Assembly (NCBI GenBank): GCA_023434025.1
Contig: JAEYTL010000021.1
Span: 62,001-126,000, forward strand
Source: Bacteroidota bacterium
GTDB lineage: Bacteria; Bacteroidota; Bacteroidia; Flavobacteriales; Flavobacteriaceae
Length of the DNA stretch: 64,000 nucleotides
Reading direction: 5' to 3'
Shown: positions 18,303 to 26,040 of the stretch, one piece after another
How the letters are laid out: every line of letters begins with the position of its first letter
Position numbering within the stretch: the first letter of the stretch is position 1
The notes under the pieces: generated by a model
Database searches by the model: none
What the model saw: the letters and a program-made list of their open reading frames with translations, nothing else
What the model was told of the DNA's origin: nothing
Translations under genes and position numbers: made by a program

Positions 18303-19518
18303 TTTTGAGGTAATTGGCCAGCAAAATGAGTGTAAACGGGTAGGTAATGATGTGAAAACGGTCGCCCTGATCGCTTGATATACCTGAAATCCCGATGATA
18401 TATACAATTAAAAGAGCCGTAAAAAACAGGAGTACATCTTTGTTGTAATATTTTTTCAGGGCTAATAAGCTCAATACAATTCCTAACATTGTCATCAGCC
18501 TGTTCTGGTATTTTGAAATCCAGAAAAACGCACTTTGAATTTTTTCATAGTTTTTAGTATGCTTCACATTTGAATAGCCGTACGGAACCATGTTTCCGGA
18601 TGCAGTGTTCCAAAGAAAATTGTGACAATATGCTTTGATTAAATTCAACTTATTATTTTGCAACTGTTCTTTAATATCCTCCCTGGCAATCTGCTTTTGT
18701 TCGTGAGCTTCGTACTTTGACAGATATGTTGCCCGTGGATTATTTATCTGCTGATATTCTTTTCCGTTCCTGTAACAATCGGCCTTAGAAAATAAGTAGT
18801 TGTGAAACGTAACACTATCAATGTAACTGATTGCAAAATCGCCAAACTGATACTTTAATACTACCGATTGAAAAATGCAAAGAGCGATTGAGGCATACAA
18901 AAACAACATCACTTTTTGCCGGTAATGCTTTAACAGTAATCGGCCGAAATACAAGAGCAGAATAACCGCAAAAAACTTGCTGGCGGGCTTGATGAGCATA
19001 CTGACGACCAGAATTGCCAATGCGATTGCCAGCCAATGGAACTGCTTCTTCTGATTGTACTTCTGCAGGAAATAAAATCCGGAAATCAGAAAAAATAAAA
19101 AAGGGGTTTCTGCCAGCAAATGAAAAACAAACAATGTATTTCCAACAAACAGCATAAACAATACGGATAGTATAAAAGCCGCTCTTGCGGAAACATAACC
19201 CTTTATAATTTCAAACAATACAAGTACTGTTATCAACCACAAGGCAATGTTAATATATACCGCAATACTGTATAAATCATATTCGGTAGCCCCGAACAAA
19301 AGCGGAAATCCATAAATCGCCGCCATCAGCAAGGGGCGGTAAGAATGACCCTGCTGATGCCAGTACAGATTCGTTGCCGCTTCATTATAATTACCGGCAT
19401 CCGGATAAATGAGTGTTTGCAGCTGTATATCAAACAAACCAATCAGTAGGAGTAACCAAACGATTCCAATAACCAGCAACAGAAAGTGATCATGGTGCTT
19501 TTTTAAAAAAAGTGTCAT
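18271..19518 (-). CDS. Polytopic GT-C-like glycosyltransferase
   Basis: A 415-residue membrane protein with about ten hydrophobic segments, starting with FLLLVIGIVWLLLLIGLF. The first loop contains YPDAGNYNEAATNLY, with an acidic residue (Asp about 40) placed as in GT-C glycosyltransferases that use polyprenyl-phosphate sugars (ArnT/PMT superfamily), and RPLLMAAIYGFP follows. A long extracytoplasmic loop (about 220-310) separates the second membrane block. Family membership is inferred from topology and the acidic first loop. It is divergent from a GT2 gene (91 bp between starts), whose product resembles dolichyl-phosphate-mannose synthases, so the two could form a donor/transferase pair. The tail overlaps ftsE antisense. 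Confidence 0.65.
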   Translation of the reverse strand: MTLFLKKHHDHFLLLVIGIVWLLLLIGLFDIQLQTLIYPDAGNYNEAATNLYWHQQGHSYRPLLMAAIYGFPLLFGATEYDLYSIAVYINIALWLITVLVLFEIIKGYVSARAAFILSVLFMLFVGNTLFVFHLLAETPFLFFLISGFYFLQKYNQKKQFHWLAIALAILVVSMLIKPASKFFAVILLLYFGRLLLKHYRQKVMLFLYASIALCIFQSVVLKYQFGDFAISYIDSVTFHNYLFSKADCYRNGKEYQQINNPRATYLSKYEAHEQKQIAREDIKEQLQNNKLNLIKAYCHNFLWNTASGNMVPYGYSNVKHTKNYEKIQSAFFWISKYQNRLMTMLGIVLSLLALKKYYNKDVLLFFTALLIVYIIGISGISSDQGDRFHIITYPFTLILLANYLKTKPFFAPPQK

Positions 19519-19609
19519 AAATTTGAATAAATACGTTTTCTATCTGTCAAAAAAAGCTAAATTGCCTGACACAAAATAATAGCCAAAAATAAGGTATTAT
19601 TTTAATATT

Positions 19610-20344
19610 ATGGACGAAGCAATTCATAAAAAAAAATTATCAATCATTATTCCGGCCTACAACGAGGCCCGAACCATTCATTTAATTTTAAACAAAATAA
19701 AGCAGGTTCAACTGCTTGGCAATACCGCAAAAGAGATTATTGTGGTTAATGATGCTTCTTCGGATGATACGGAAAAATCGCTTCTGGAGTATCGGAACAG
19801 TAATCCGGAGATTAAAATTCATTATTACAAGCACCCGTTCAACAAAGGTAAAGGAGCAGCTATTCACACGGGAATTGCCATGTCAACCGGAGATTTCATC
19901 ATCATTCAGGATGCCGATTTGGAATATGACCCCAACGAGTATAATATTTTACTGAAACCGATTTTAGAAGGCTATGCCGATGTGGTTTACGGTTCCCGTT
20001 TTATGGGAGGCAAACCGCACCGGATTTTGTTTTTCTGGCACACAATCGGGAACCGGTTCCTGACGTTTCTATCTAATATGTTCAGCAACCTGAACCTGAC
20101 GGATATGGAAACCTGCTATAAATTATTTGATGGTAAAATTTTAAAGTCAATCCACTTAAAGGAAAAACGATTTGGCTTTGAGCCGGAAGTCACCCAGAAA
20201 ATAGCCCGCATAAAAGGAATACGTATATATGAAGTGGGTATCTCCTACTATGGCAGAACCTACGAAGAAGGTAAAAAAATAAACTGGAAAGATGGTTTCA
20301 GAGCTATTTGGTGTGTTGTGAAATATGGATTATTAAAACTATAA
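19610..20344 (+). CDS. Glycosyltransferase family 2 (polyprenyl-phosphate sugar synthase-like)
   Basis: A 244-residue GT-A enzyme. It begins with the canonical [18 protein letters not shown] (about 9-26), has [12 protein letters not shown] (nucleotide-binding acidic residues) and the DxD-type motif [14 protein letters not shown] (about 100-113), then VYGSRFMGG. The late segment [16 protein letters not shown] matches dolichyl-phosphate-mannose and polyprenyl-phosphate-sugar synthases, whose catalytic His/Arg region is [15 protein letters not shown] here. No C-terminal membrane segments are present. It probably makes a lipid-linked sugar donor for the adjacent GT-C enzyme, by inference. An AT-rich inverted repeat (19573-19603) lies directly upstream of the start. 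It is convergent with the next gene, with a 6-bp overlap. Confidence 0.85.
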   Translation: MDEAIHKKKLSIIIPAYNEARTIHLILNKIKQVQLLGNTAKEIIVVNDASSDDTEKSLLEYRNSNPEIKIHYYKHPFNKGKGAAIHTGIAMSTGDFIIIQDADLEYDPNEYNILLKPILEGYADVVYGSRFMGGKPHRILFFWHTIGNRFLTFLSNMFSNLNLTDMETCYKLFDGKILKSIHLKEKRFGFEPEVTQKIARIKGIRIYEVGISYYGRTYEEGKKINWKDGFRAIWCVVKYGLLKL

Positions 20345-21463
20345 CCCAAAAAAGTAGCCGGCAAGCTGTTTTGCATTTTTACTATCGTCCAGCACTTCTT
20401 TTAGTACCGACTCACGATAAGAATCAGAAGAAAAAGGTGTCTGCATAGCAAGCTCAATCTTTTTTTTAAACTCAGTTTCGTTTTCCGCCAGTAAGCATAG
20501 TTTTTTTATTCTTTTATCATCAACCATATTTGAATTTATCAGGCAAAATCTTCCTTTGAACAAGGCATTGATTACTTTTAATTTTGTACCGGATTGTTGA
20601 AAAGAATACAATACATGTAAATGTGCCTCATCAAACAATTGTTTTAAATCGGACTCCTGTTTTATTTCTGTAAATTCAATTGAAGGAGTGTTTTTGATTT
20701 TTGATTCAACAAATTTCCTTCCGGCTGCTGATGCTATGATTAGTTTATAATCCGGCAGCTTTTTAAAAACGCTTATAAGAAAATCAACTGCTTTTAAATT
20801 ATCCGAAATTCGTAAATCCCCATGATAAAGGGCAAACCGACCGTATTCACTATGTCTTTTCACTTCATTATTCCCATGAAAAACGGGAATATACACACCA
20901 TTGCCTGCCGTTGAATTTACTTCAAAATTTTCCGTTTCAGAAAGCGTGAAAACATTGTCGAATTGCTGAAAAATTGATTTTTGATAAACTTTATACTTTG
21001 TTGATTCTAGCCGATAAGCCCATTTTCTCAAACTATTCTTTTCGCTTTTTGAAATCCCTTTATAATACTTTTCTTCATTATTGTGCAACCGTAAAAAGAC
21101 CTTTCCCGGTCTTTTTACAATATGATTCAATACAGCAGTTGATTGAAGTCCTTCAAAGAATACCGGAAAATCATCCTGATTAAGGCGTTCAATTAATTTG
21201 TGAGAAAAACGGGAATGAACAGAAAAAGGTATGATTTGAAAACAGCTCCAAAATTTATTTTTCCTTTTATAAAAATATACTTTTTCCGTAACTGTTTCTA
21301 AAGCTGAATAATCTGAAGGAATATCATCTACAAAACAATGCAAATGGATCTTAACATCAAGTAAATGCAAAGCCTTCACTTTATAATAGACATCTATTAC
21401 ACCTCCATAATTTGGCGGAAAAGGGTTATCAAAACTAATAATATGTAACGAACGCTCATTCAT
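20339..21463 (-). CDS. GT-B-type glycosyltransferase
   Basis: A 374-residue protein with a two-domain GT-B look. The N-terminal donor-side Rossmann start is [20 protein letters not shown], with the GG loop of GT4 enzymes. [16 protein letters not shown] lies mid-way, and the second domain has [29 protein letters not shown] and [20 protein letters not shown], where the Ser-Gly-Thr-Lys-Lys segment replaces the usual E-x7-E nucleotide-binding motif. I place the start at 21463 ([10 protein letters not shown]), because a perfect -7 promoter element (21473-21480) overlaps the alternative ATG at 21475. It resembles LPS or capsule mannosyl/galactosyl transferases; acceptor and donor are unknown. Confidence 0.75.
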   Translation of the reverse strand: MNERSLHIISFDNPFPPNYGGVIDVYYKVKALHLLDVKIHLHCFVDDIPSDYSALETVTEKVYFYKRKNKFWSCFQIIPFSVHSRFSHKLIERLNQDDFPVFFEGLQSTAVLNHIVKRPGKVFLRLHNNEEKYYKGISKSEKNSLRKWAYRLESTKYKVYQKSIFQQFDNVFTLSETENFEVNSTAGNGVYIPVFHGNNEVKRHSEYGRFALYHGDLRISDNLKAVDFLISVFKKLPDYKLIIASAAGRKFVESKIKNTPSIEFTEIKQESDLKQLFDEAHLHVLYSFQQSGTKLKVINALFKGRFCLINSNMVDDKRIKKLCLLAENETEFKKKIELAMQTPFSSDSYRESVLKEVLDDSKNAKQLAGYFFGL

Positions 21464-21472
21464 TTTCAAATT

Positions 21473-21480
21473 CAAAAATA
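21473..21480 (-). promoter_or_regulatory. -7 element of the 20.3-21.5 kb glycosyltransferase
   Basis: CAAAAATA reads TATTTTTG on the minus strand, a perfect TAnnTTTG. It would start transcription only a few bases before the ATG at 21463, so the mRNA would be nearly leaderless. Confidence 0.5.
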
Positions 21481-21486
21481 GTACTT

Positions 21487-21520
21487 TTTGACCGTTTTAC
21501 AGGAAAATAAAGTATTTTTG
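21487..21520 (+). promoter_or_regulatory. Promoter of the FkbM-like/GT2 operon
   Basis: TTTG (21487-21490), 22 bases, TATTTTTG (21513-21520), 16 bp before the ATG at 21536. It is paired back to back with the divergent promoter at 21473-21480. Confidence 0.55.
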
Positions 21521-21535
21521 AGGAAATAATACACC

Positions 21536-22399
21536 ATGTTCAGCAAAGCAATAAAGCACTTTATAAAGAAACATTTTTACATCCTGAAGGTTGGCAATAA
21601 ACTTTCTCCGGCTGTTCAGCTTGCACAAGTACAATTATACCATCAGTACCAAGAAAAAAAAGAGCAGAATAAATTGCCAAAATTCAATGAAACCGGATTT
21701 AAAAATTTTTCTCAGTTTGAAGAAGACGGATTATTGCTCTATATTTTTTCTGTCATCGGAATGGGCTCCAAAACATTTGTGGATTTGGGTTCTAATGACT
21801 GTGTAAATAGCAATTGTGCTAATTTAGCCGTTCATTTTGGCTGGTTAGGATTATTTATAGACGGCAATAAAACAATGATCGATATTGGAAAAAAATTCTA
21901 CTCAAAATATCCCGACCCATGGAATCATCCGCAACAATTTTTATGTTCCTTTATAACCGATAAGAATGTCAATTCATTGATTAAAAGCAAAGGAATTGAG
22001 GGCGAAATTGAATTGCTTTCCATTGATATTGACGGGAATGATTTCTGGATCTGGGAAGCTTTGGAAGTCATACAGCCAAAAGTTGTTGTCATTGAAAGCC
22101 AGACAGCTTTTGGCGACAGAAACATTGTTGTTCCTTATAAAAATGATTATACTAAATCTATTGGTACAGATTTTTACAATGGTGCGTCAAATACAGCCTT
22201 ACAGCAACTTGCTCATAAAAAAGGATACCGCCTTATTGGTTCAAATGCCTGCGGACATAACTTATTTTTCATGAAAAATGGTATTGGTGAAAACGAATTC
22301 CCGGAAATTGAGGTTGCTTTAACTCTACAACACCCTTTTGCCACCACCAAATTCAAAGAATTTGAAAAGATAAAGCACCTTCCCTTTTTATCTGCCTGA
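21536..22399 (+). CDS. FkbM-like SAM-dependent methyltransferase family protein
   Basis: 287 residues. The core shows KTFVDLGSNDCVNSNCANLA (about 79-98), a motif-I-like glycine/acidic loop of class I methyltransferases, then GWLGLFIDGNKTMID, where the acidic residue would hold the SAM ribose, and LLSIDIDGNDFWIWEAL, the FkbM-type post-motif region. The C-terminus has NACGHNLFFMKNG. This family commonly occurs in polysaccharide loci and is presumed to O-methylate sugars, but activity is inferred. The protein has an N-terminal basic, helical extension of about 60 residues. The next gene starts 2 bp after its stop, so the two are translationally linked. Confidence 0.65.
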   Translation: MFSKAIKHFIKKHFYILKVGNKLSPAVQLAQVQLYHQYQEKKEQNKLPKFNETGFKNFSQFEEDGLLLYIFSVIGMGSKTFVDLGSNDCVNSNCANLAVHFGWLGLFIDGNKTMIDIGKKFYSKYPDPWNHPQQFLCSFITDKNVNSLIKSKGIEGEIELLSIDIDGNDFWIWEALEVIQPKVVVIESQTAFGDRNIVVPYKNDYTKSIGTDFYNGASNTALQQLAHKKGYRLIGSNACGHNLFFMKNGIGENEFPEIEVALTLQHPFATTKFKEFEKIKHLPFLSA

Positions 22400-22401
22400 T
22401 T

Positions 22402-23346
22402 ATGTGTACGTTTTCTATCATCATCCCGCTCTACAACAAAGCCAATTCAATTGAAAAAACATTGAAAAGTGTTTTTGATCAATCGTTTACAGATTATGAA
22501 GTAGTCGTGGTCAACGATGGTTCTACAGACAAAAGTGAGCAGAAAATAAACTGTTTTTCAGATAAACGGATCCGGCTAATTACCACAGAGAACAGAGGGG
22601 TTTCTCAAGCCCGGAATACCGGAATTGAAGCAGCCAAAGGTAAACTCATTGCTTTTCTGGATGCCGATGATTACTGGTTTTCCCATCATCTGGAATCACT
22701 TTACCAGCTACACAGGAATTTCCCGGAAGCTGGGTTACTGGCTACCAATTATCAGTTTTATTATTCAGACAAAAAAATAATTCAGCCTCATTTTGAAGGT
22801 ATACCGACCCAAAAGTGGAGCGGTATCGTGCCGGACTTTTTTAAATCGAGTCTGAAATACCGTTTGGCCTGGACTAGTGCTGTAGCGGTTAAAAAAGACG
22901 TTTTCGGGTCTGTTGGCTTTTTTGATGAAACCATCACGCTGGGAGCCGGAGAAGATACGGATATGTGGATCCGCATTGCCCTGCATTATCCTGTGGCTTT
23001 TGACAATGTGATCTCGGCCAATTATCAGATGGAAACCGAAAACCGGATTTCTCTCAGCCGGACGTTGGACCGGAAATTTTCCGGACTGGATAAGTTCTCA
23101 GAAGAAGAAAAAGCCAATACTTCCTTAAAAAAATACCTTGACGTTTACCGGTCTGAATTTGCGTTAAAACACAAACTGGCCGGCGATCTGAAATCATTTC
23201 ATTTTTACAGAAAAGCCATTGCTAAAGAAAACCTTCATTGGAAAACGGCGTTTCTTTTCAGTATGCCTGTTCTGTTGCTGAGATTTTTATATTTTTTTAA
23301 AAAACAATCCGAGCGGATCGGTCTTCAACTTAATGCTTATCATTAA
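22402..23346 (+). CDS. Glycosyltransferase family 2
   Basis: A 314-residue GT-A enzyme. It begins CTFSIIIPLYNKANSIEKTL, then VVVVNDGSTDKSEQ (nucleotide-binding Asp), RGVSQARNTGIEAAKGK and the metal-binding FLDADDYW (about 88-95). The acceptor region has GAGEDTDMWIRIAL, a typical E-D motif for the catalytic base of GT2 enzymes. There is a basic C-terminal tail and a hydrophobic segment (AFLFSMPVLLLRFLYFF) that may anchor it to the membrane. It is the second gene of an operon with the FkbM-like protein. It meets fdtA tail to tail with a 4-bp overlap. Confidence 0.88.
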   Translation: MCTFSIIIPLYNKANSIEKTLKSVFDQSFTDYEVVVVNDGSTDKSEQKINCFSDKRIRLITTENRGVSQARNTGIEAAKGKLIAFLDADDYWFSHHLESLYQLHRNFPEAGLLATNYQFYYSDKKIIQPHFEGIPTQKWSGIVPDFFKSSLKYRLAWTSAVAVKKDVFGSVGFFDETITLGAGEDTDMWIRIALHYPVAFDNVISANYQMETENRISLSRTLDRKFSGLDKFSEEEKANTSLKKYLDVYRSEFALKHKLAGDLKSFHFYRKAIAKENLHWKTAFLFSMPVLLLRFLYFFKKQSERIGLQLNAYH

Positions 23347-23735
23347 CCTCTGGTTGCCAAAAAAAAGTCAAAATCACGGATATAATCTTCTTCTTCATAT
23401 ACTTCGGAGGCGACCACCAGACATACCGAACCGGAAGAAAAATTCCTGAGCTCCCGCCAGATTCCTTCCCGTATAAGCAATCCTTCGTAAGGTTTATTTA
23501 GCGTAACCGTTTTTTCAGATTGCCCGTCGTTTAAAATAACATCAAAGCTGCCGCTGAGGGCAATCAGAAATTCTTGCTGTTCCTTGTGGGCATGCCCACC
23601 CCGCTCTGCTCCTGCCGGCACATCATATAAATAATAAACCCGTTTGATTTCAAAAGGAACACAATCCTTTTCAATAACAGACAGGTTGCCGCGTGTATCT
23701 TCTATTTTAGGTATCTTTATTAATCTAATGTTCAT
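23343..23735 (-). CDS. fdtA: dTDP-4-keto-6-deoxyhexose 3,4-ketoisomerase (cupin)
   Basis: A small single-domain cupin of 130 residues in the WxcM-C/FdtA/QdtA family, which moves the keto group of dTDP-4-keto-6-deoxyglucose from C4 to C3 to prepare the sugar for amination. Diagnostic sequence: EDTRGNLSVIEKDCVPFEIK, RVYYLYDVPAGAERGGHAHK with the two catalytic histidines at 48 and 50, and FLIALSGSFDVILNDG. Whether the product has galacto (Fdt) or gluco (Qdt/Tyl1a) configuration cannot be decided by eye. The matching aminotransferase gene is about 7 kb away (30.3-31.4 kb), separated by glycosyltransferase, protease, fibre and flippase genes. The next gene on this strand lies just upstream with a 1-bp gap. 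Confidence 0.88.
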   Translation of the reverse strand: MNIRLIKIPKIEDTRGNLSVIEKDCVPFEIKRVYYLYDVPAGAERGGHAHKEQQEFLIALSGSFDVILNDGQSEKTVTLNKPYEGLLIREGIWRELRNFSSGSVCLVVASEVYEEEDYIRDFDFFLATRG

Positions 23736-23736
23736 T

Positions 23737-24864
23737 TTAATTTACTTTTAAAAATGCTTTCCAGTGTTCCATAATCTGTTCAAAGGAATGCAAATCTTTT
23801 CTGTTTTGAGCATTTTTTTTACACGTTGAATACAAATCCGTATCCACAATCATCCGTTCCATAGCGTCCTTAAGGGCTTCAAAATTCTGATTCTCTACCA
23901 ACAACCCGTTTACTTCATGTTCAATGATTTCATCAGGTCCCGATTCGCAATCAAATGAAACAACCGGTGTTCCGCAGGCCAATGCTTCGTTCAGAACTGT
24001 TGGAAAGCCTTCATTTTTGCTGGACAAAACCAAAAAACGGGCTTGATTCATATAAGGATATGGATTTTGTTTGAATCCTAAAAAGTGTACCATATCCAGT
24101 AATTTTAAATTTTCTGCCTGAATTAATAACTTTCCCTTTAAAATTCCATCCCCTAAAAAAATCAGATGAAATCCCCATTCAGCAAGCTTAGATTGGGCAT
24201 ATGCATTTAACAGCAGGTCAAATTGTTTAATATTATCTTCATCCATTCTTCCTACAGCAATAATAAAAGGAAAAGTAATATTAATAGGTGAGGTCATCTT
24301 TTGGATAATATCAGCACTATCAATCGGATTAGGTATAGTCACCAAATTTAGAAAACCATATTTCAACCTTACTTTTTCTTCAATTGATTTAGAAACCGTT
24401 ACTATTTGCAATGAATTTTTATAGATTAGTCTACTGATAAAATCATTTTTAGGAAAATAATAATCTAATTCATAACTGTGGACTGTAGGAATATAGTTAT
24501 TACCAAAAACAAACCATTTTAATATTAGTTCCATCATTGGTTTTGTTCTACTTCTAAAATCAATGAGGTAATCAATTCTTTCACTTTTAATAAATCTTCT
24601 GAGCAGAAAAAATCGTTTGATCCTATTAAACATGCCAAGTTTGTAAGGACTTAAATCAATAATTTTTCCACCATAAGGAAAATCAATATCGTCATTAACC
24701 AAAATATTAACCACATCAAACCCCTGATTTTCAAAAAGCAGGGAATAAAGAGCATGAATTTTATTGGCTCCGCCATGAGCCAACGATGTGCCTAACAAAG
24801 CAACTTTAATTTTCTTATCTTGCAAACGAATTATCTTTTTAAAATACAAATATAACTGATTCAT
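23737..24864 (-). CDS. Glycosyltransferase family 4
   Basis: About 375 residues, GT-B fold. The N-terminal domain has KIKVALLGTSLAHGGANKIH, with the GG donor loop. The C-terminal domain has FIIAVGRMDEDNIKQFDLLL, FHLIFLGDGILKGKLLIQAE, VHFLGFKQNPYPYMNQA and VLSSKNEGFPTVLNEALACG, which contains the E-x7-E nucleotide-sugar motif of GT4 retaining enzymes. The start is uncertain. ATG at 24864 shares two bases with the divergent gene's ATG; an earlier ATG at 24903 lies inside that gene; an in-frame TTG at 24825 would give a compact MQDKKIKVALLG start. It is co-directional with fdtA, 1 bp upstream of it. Confidence 0.87.
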   Translation of the reverse strand: MNQLYLYFKKIIRLQDKKIKVALLGTSLAHGGANKIHALYSLLFENQGFDVVNILVNDDIDFPYGGKIIDLSPYKLGMFNRIKRFFLLRRFIKSERIDYLIDFRSRTKPMMELILKWFVFGNNYIPTVHSYELDYYFPKNDFISRLIYKNSLQIVTVSKSIEEKVRLKYGFLNLVTIPNPIDSADIIQKMTSPINITFPFIIAVGRMDEDNIKQFDLLLNAYAQSKLAEWGFHLIFLGDGILKGKLLIQAENLKLLDMVHFLGFKQNPYPYMNQARFLVLSSKNEGFPTVLNEALACGTPVVSFDCESGPDEIIEHEVNGLLVENQNFEALKDAMERMIVDTDLYSTCKKNAQNRKDLHSFEQIMEHWKAFLKVN

Positions 24865-26011
24865 GCGAATCTTATTAATCGGAGAATACAGCCGTTTACA
24901 CAACTCTTTAAAAGAAGGACTTTCTGAGCAGGGTCATGAAGTAACAATTGTGAGTGACGGTGATGATTTTAAAAACTTTCCTAACGACTTGTCTTATGAT
25001 GCAAAATGGAGTAAGTCAAAACTTTTATTTTATCCCAGACGAGCTATTAGCAAAGTATTTCATTTTGATATTGCTGCTGTAGAGCGGGGAGTTCGGTTTT
25101 ATTTGATATTGCCCAAACTGAAAGAATATGATGTTGTGCAATTAATTAATGAAGCTTCAATAAATACCATTGCTTCGCTGGAGGTTTATTTAATCAAAAA
25201 ATTACTTTCACAAAATAACAAACTATTTTTGCTTTCTTCCGGAGCTGATGCTATTTGTGTACAATTTATGTTAGATAAAAAGTTCAAGCACTCCATCCTT
25301 ACACCCTATTTTGAAAACCCTAAAGTGAGTAACGAGTATCCGTATATTCTGAAGTATGTTTCAAAAAGTCATTTAAAGTTACATCGCTTTTTATATCAGC
25401 ATATAAAAGGAGTGATTGCTACTGATTTTGATTATGTAATTCCTTTACAAGGCAACAAACAATTTTTAGGATTAATCCCCAACCCTATTAATATTCATAA
25501 AGTTGTATTTATTCCTACCGTGTTCAACAACAATAAAATTGTAATCTTTTTAGGGATAAACCGTCATAGTTATGTCAAAAAAGGAATCCGTTACTTTGAG
25601 GAGGCTTTAAAAAGAATAGAGCAAAAATATCCTGACCAAGTAAACATCATCAAAACCGAGAATATCCCTTATCAACAATATATTGAATTATATAACAAAG
25701 CTCATATTCTGCTCGACCAAGTTTATGCCCACGATCAAGGCTATAATGCCTTAGAAGCGATGGCTAAAGGAAAAGTGGTCTTTACAGGTGCCGAACAGGA
25801 ATTTACGGACTTTTATCAACTGACGGAACGAGTTGCCGTCAATGCTTTACCGGATGTGGATGAACTGGTCAGAGAATTGTCGTTTCTGATTGAAAACCCG
25901 CAGGAAATTATCCGTATCGGAAAAAATGCGAGGGATTTCATTGAAAAGGAGCACGATTATGTAAAGATTGCCGAAAAATACCTGACCGTATGGAAAAATA
26001 AAGAGGACTGA
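24863..26011 (+). CDS. Glycosyltransferase family 4-like
   Basis: 382 residues, beginning exactly at the first strand of a GT-B domain (MRILLIGEYSRLHNSLKEGL), which makes the ATG at 24863 secure. The second domain shows NKIVIFLGINRHSYVKKGIRYF, IIKTENIPYQQYIELYNKAH and HILLDQVYAHDQGYNALEAMAKG, in which the DQxYxHDQGYNALEAMAKG segment replaces the standard E-x7-E motif with the second Glu kept. This variant occurs in a family of GT4 proteins from Bacteroidota polysaccharide loci. Substrate unknown. The gene is divergent from the previous glycosyltransferase with touching start codons. Its stop codon lies at the loop of a bidirectional terminator. Confidence 0.82.
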   Translation: MRILLIGEYSRLHNSLKEGLSEQGHEVTIVSDGDDFKNFPNDLSYDAKWSKSKLLFYPRRAISKVFHFDIAAVERGVRFYLILPKLKEYDVVQLINEASINTIASLEVYLIKKLLSQNNKLFLLSSGADAICVQFMLDKKFKHSILTPYFENPKVSNEYPYILKYVSKSHLKLHRFLYQHIKGVIATDFDYVIPLQGNKQFLGLIPNPINIHKVVFIPTVFNNNKIVIFLGINRHSYVKKGIRYFEEALKRIEQKYPDQVNIIKTENIPYQQYIELYNKAHILLDQVYAHDQGYNALEAMAKGKVVFTGAEQEFTDFYQLTERVAVNALPDVDELVRELSFLIENPQEIIRIGKNARDFIEKEHDYVKIAEKYLTVWKNKED

Positions 26012-26024
26012 AAAAGTCCTCTTT
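26000..26024. terminator. Bidirectional terminator overlapping a stop codon
   Basis: AAAGAGGACT (26000-26009) pairs perfectly with AGTCCTCTTT (26015-26024) around GAAAA. T-rich sequence follows on both strands. The left arm is coding and the TGA (26009-26011) sits at the loop boundary. It serves the glycosyltransferase on the plus strand and the subtilase on the minus strand. Confidence 0.8.
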
Positions 26025-26040
26025 AAATATTTAAACTATT

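Noticed and set aside
19573..19603. AT-only inverted repeat before the GT2 gene as a regulatory hairpin
   Set aside because: Nine A/T pairs with a 13-base loop are weak and common in AT-rich spacers.
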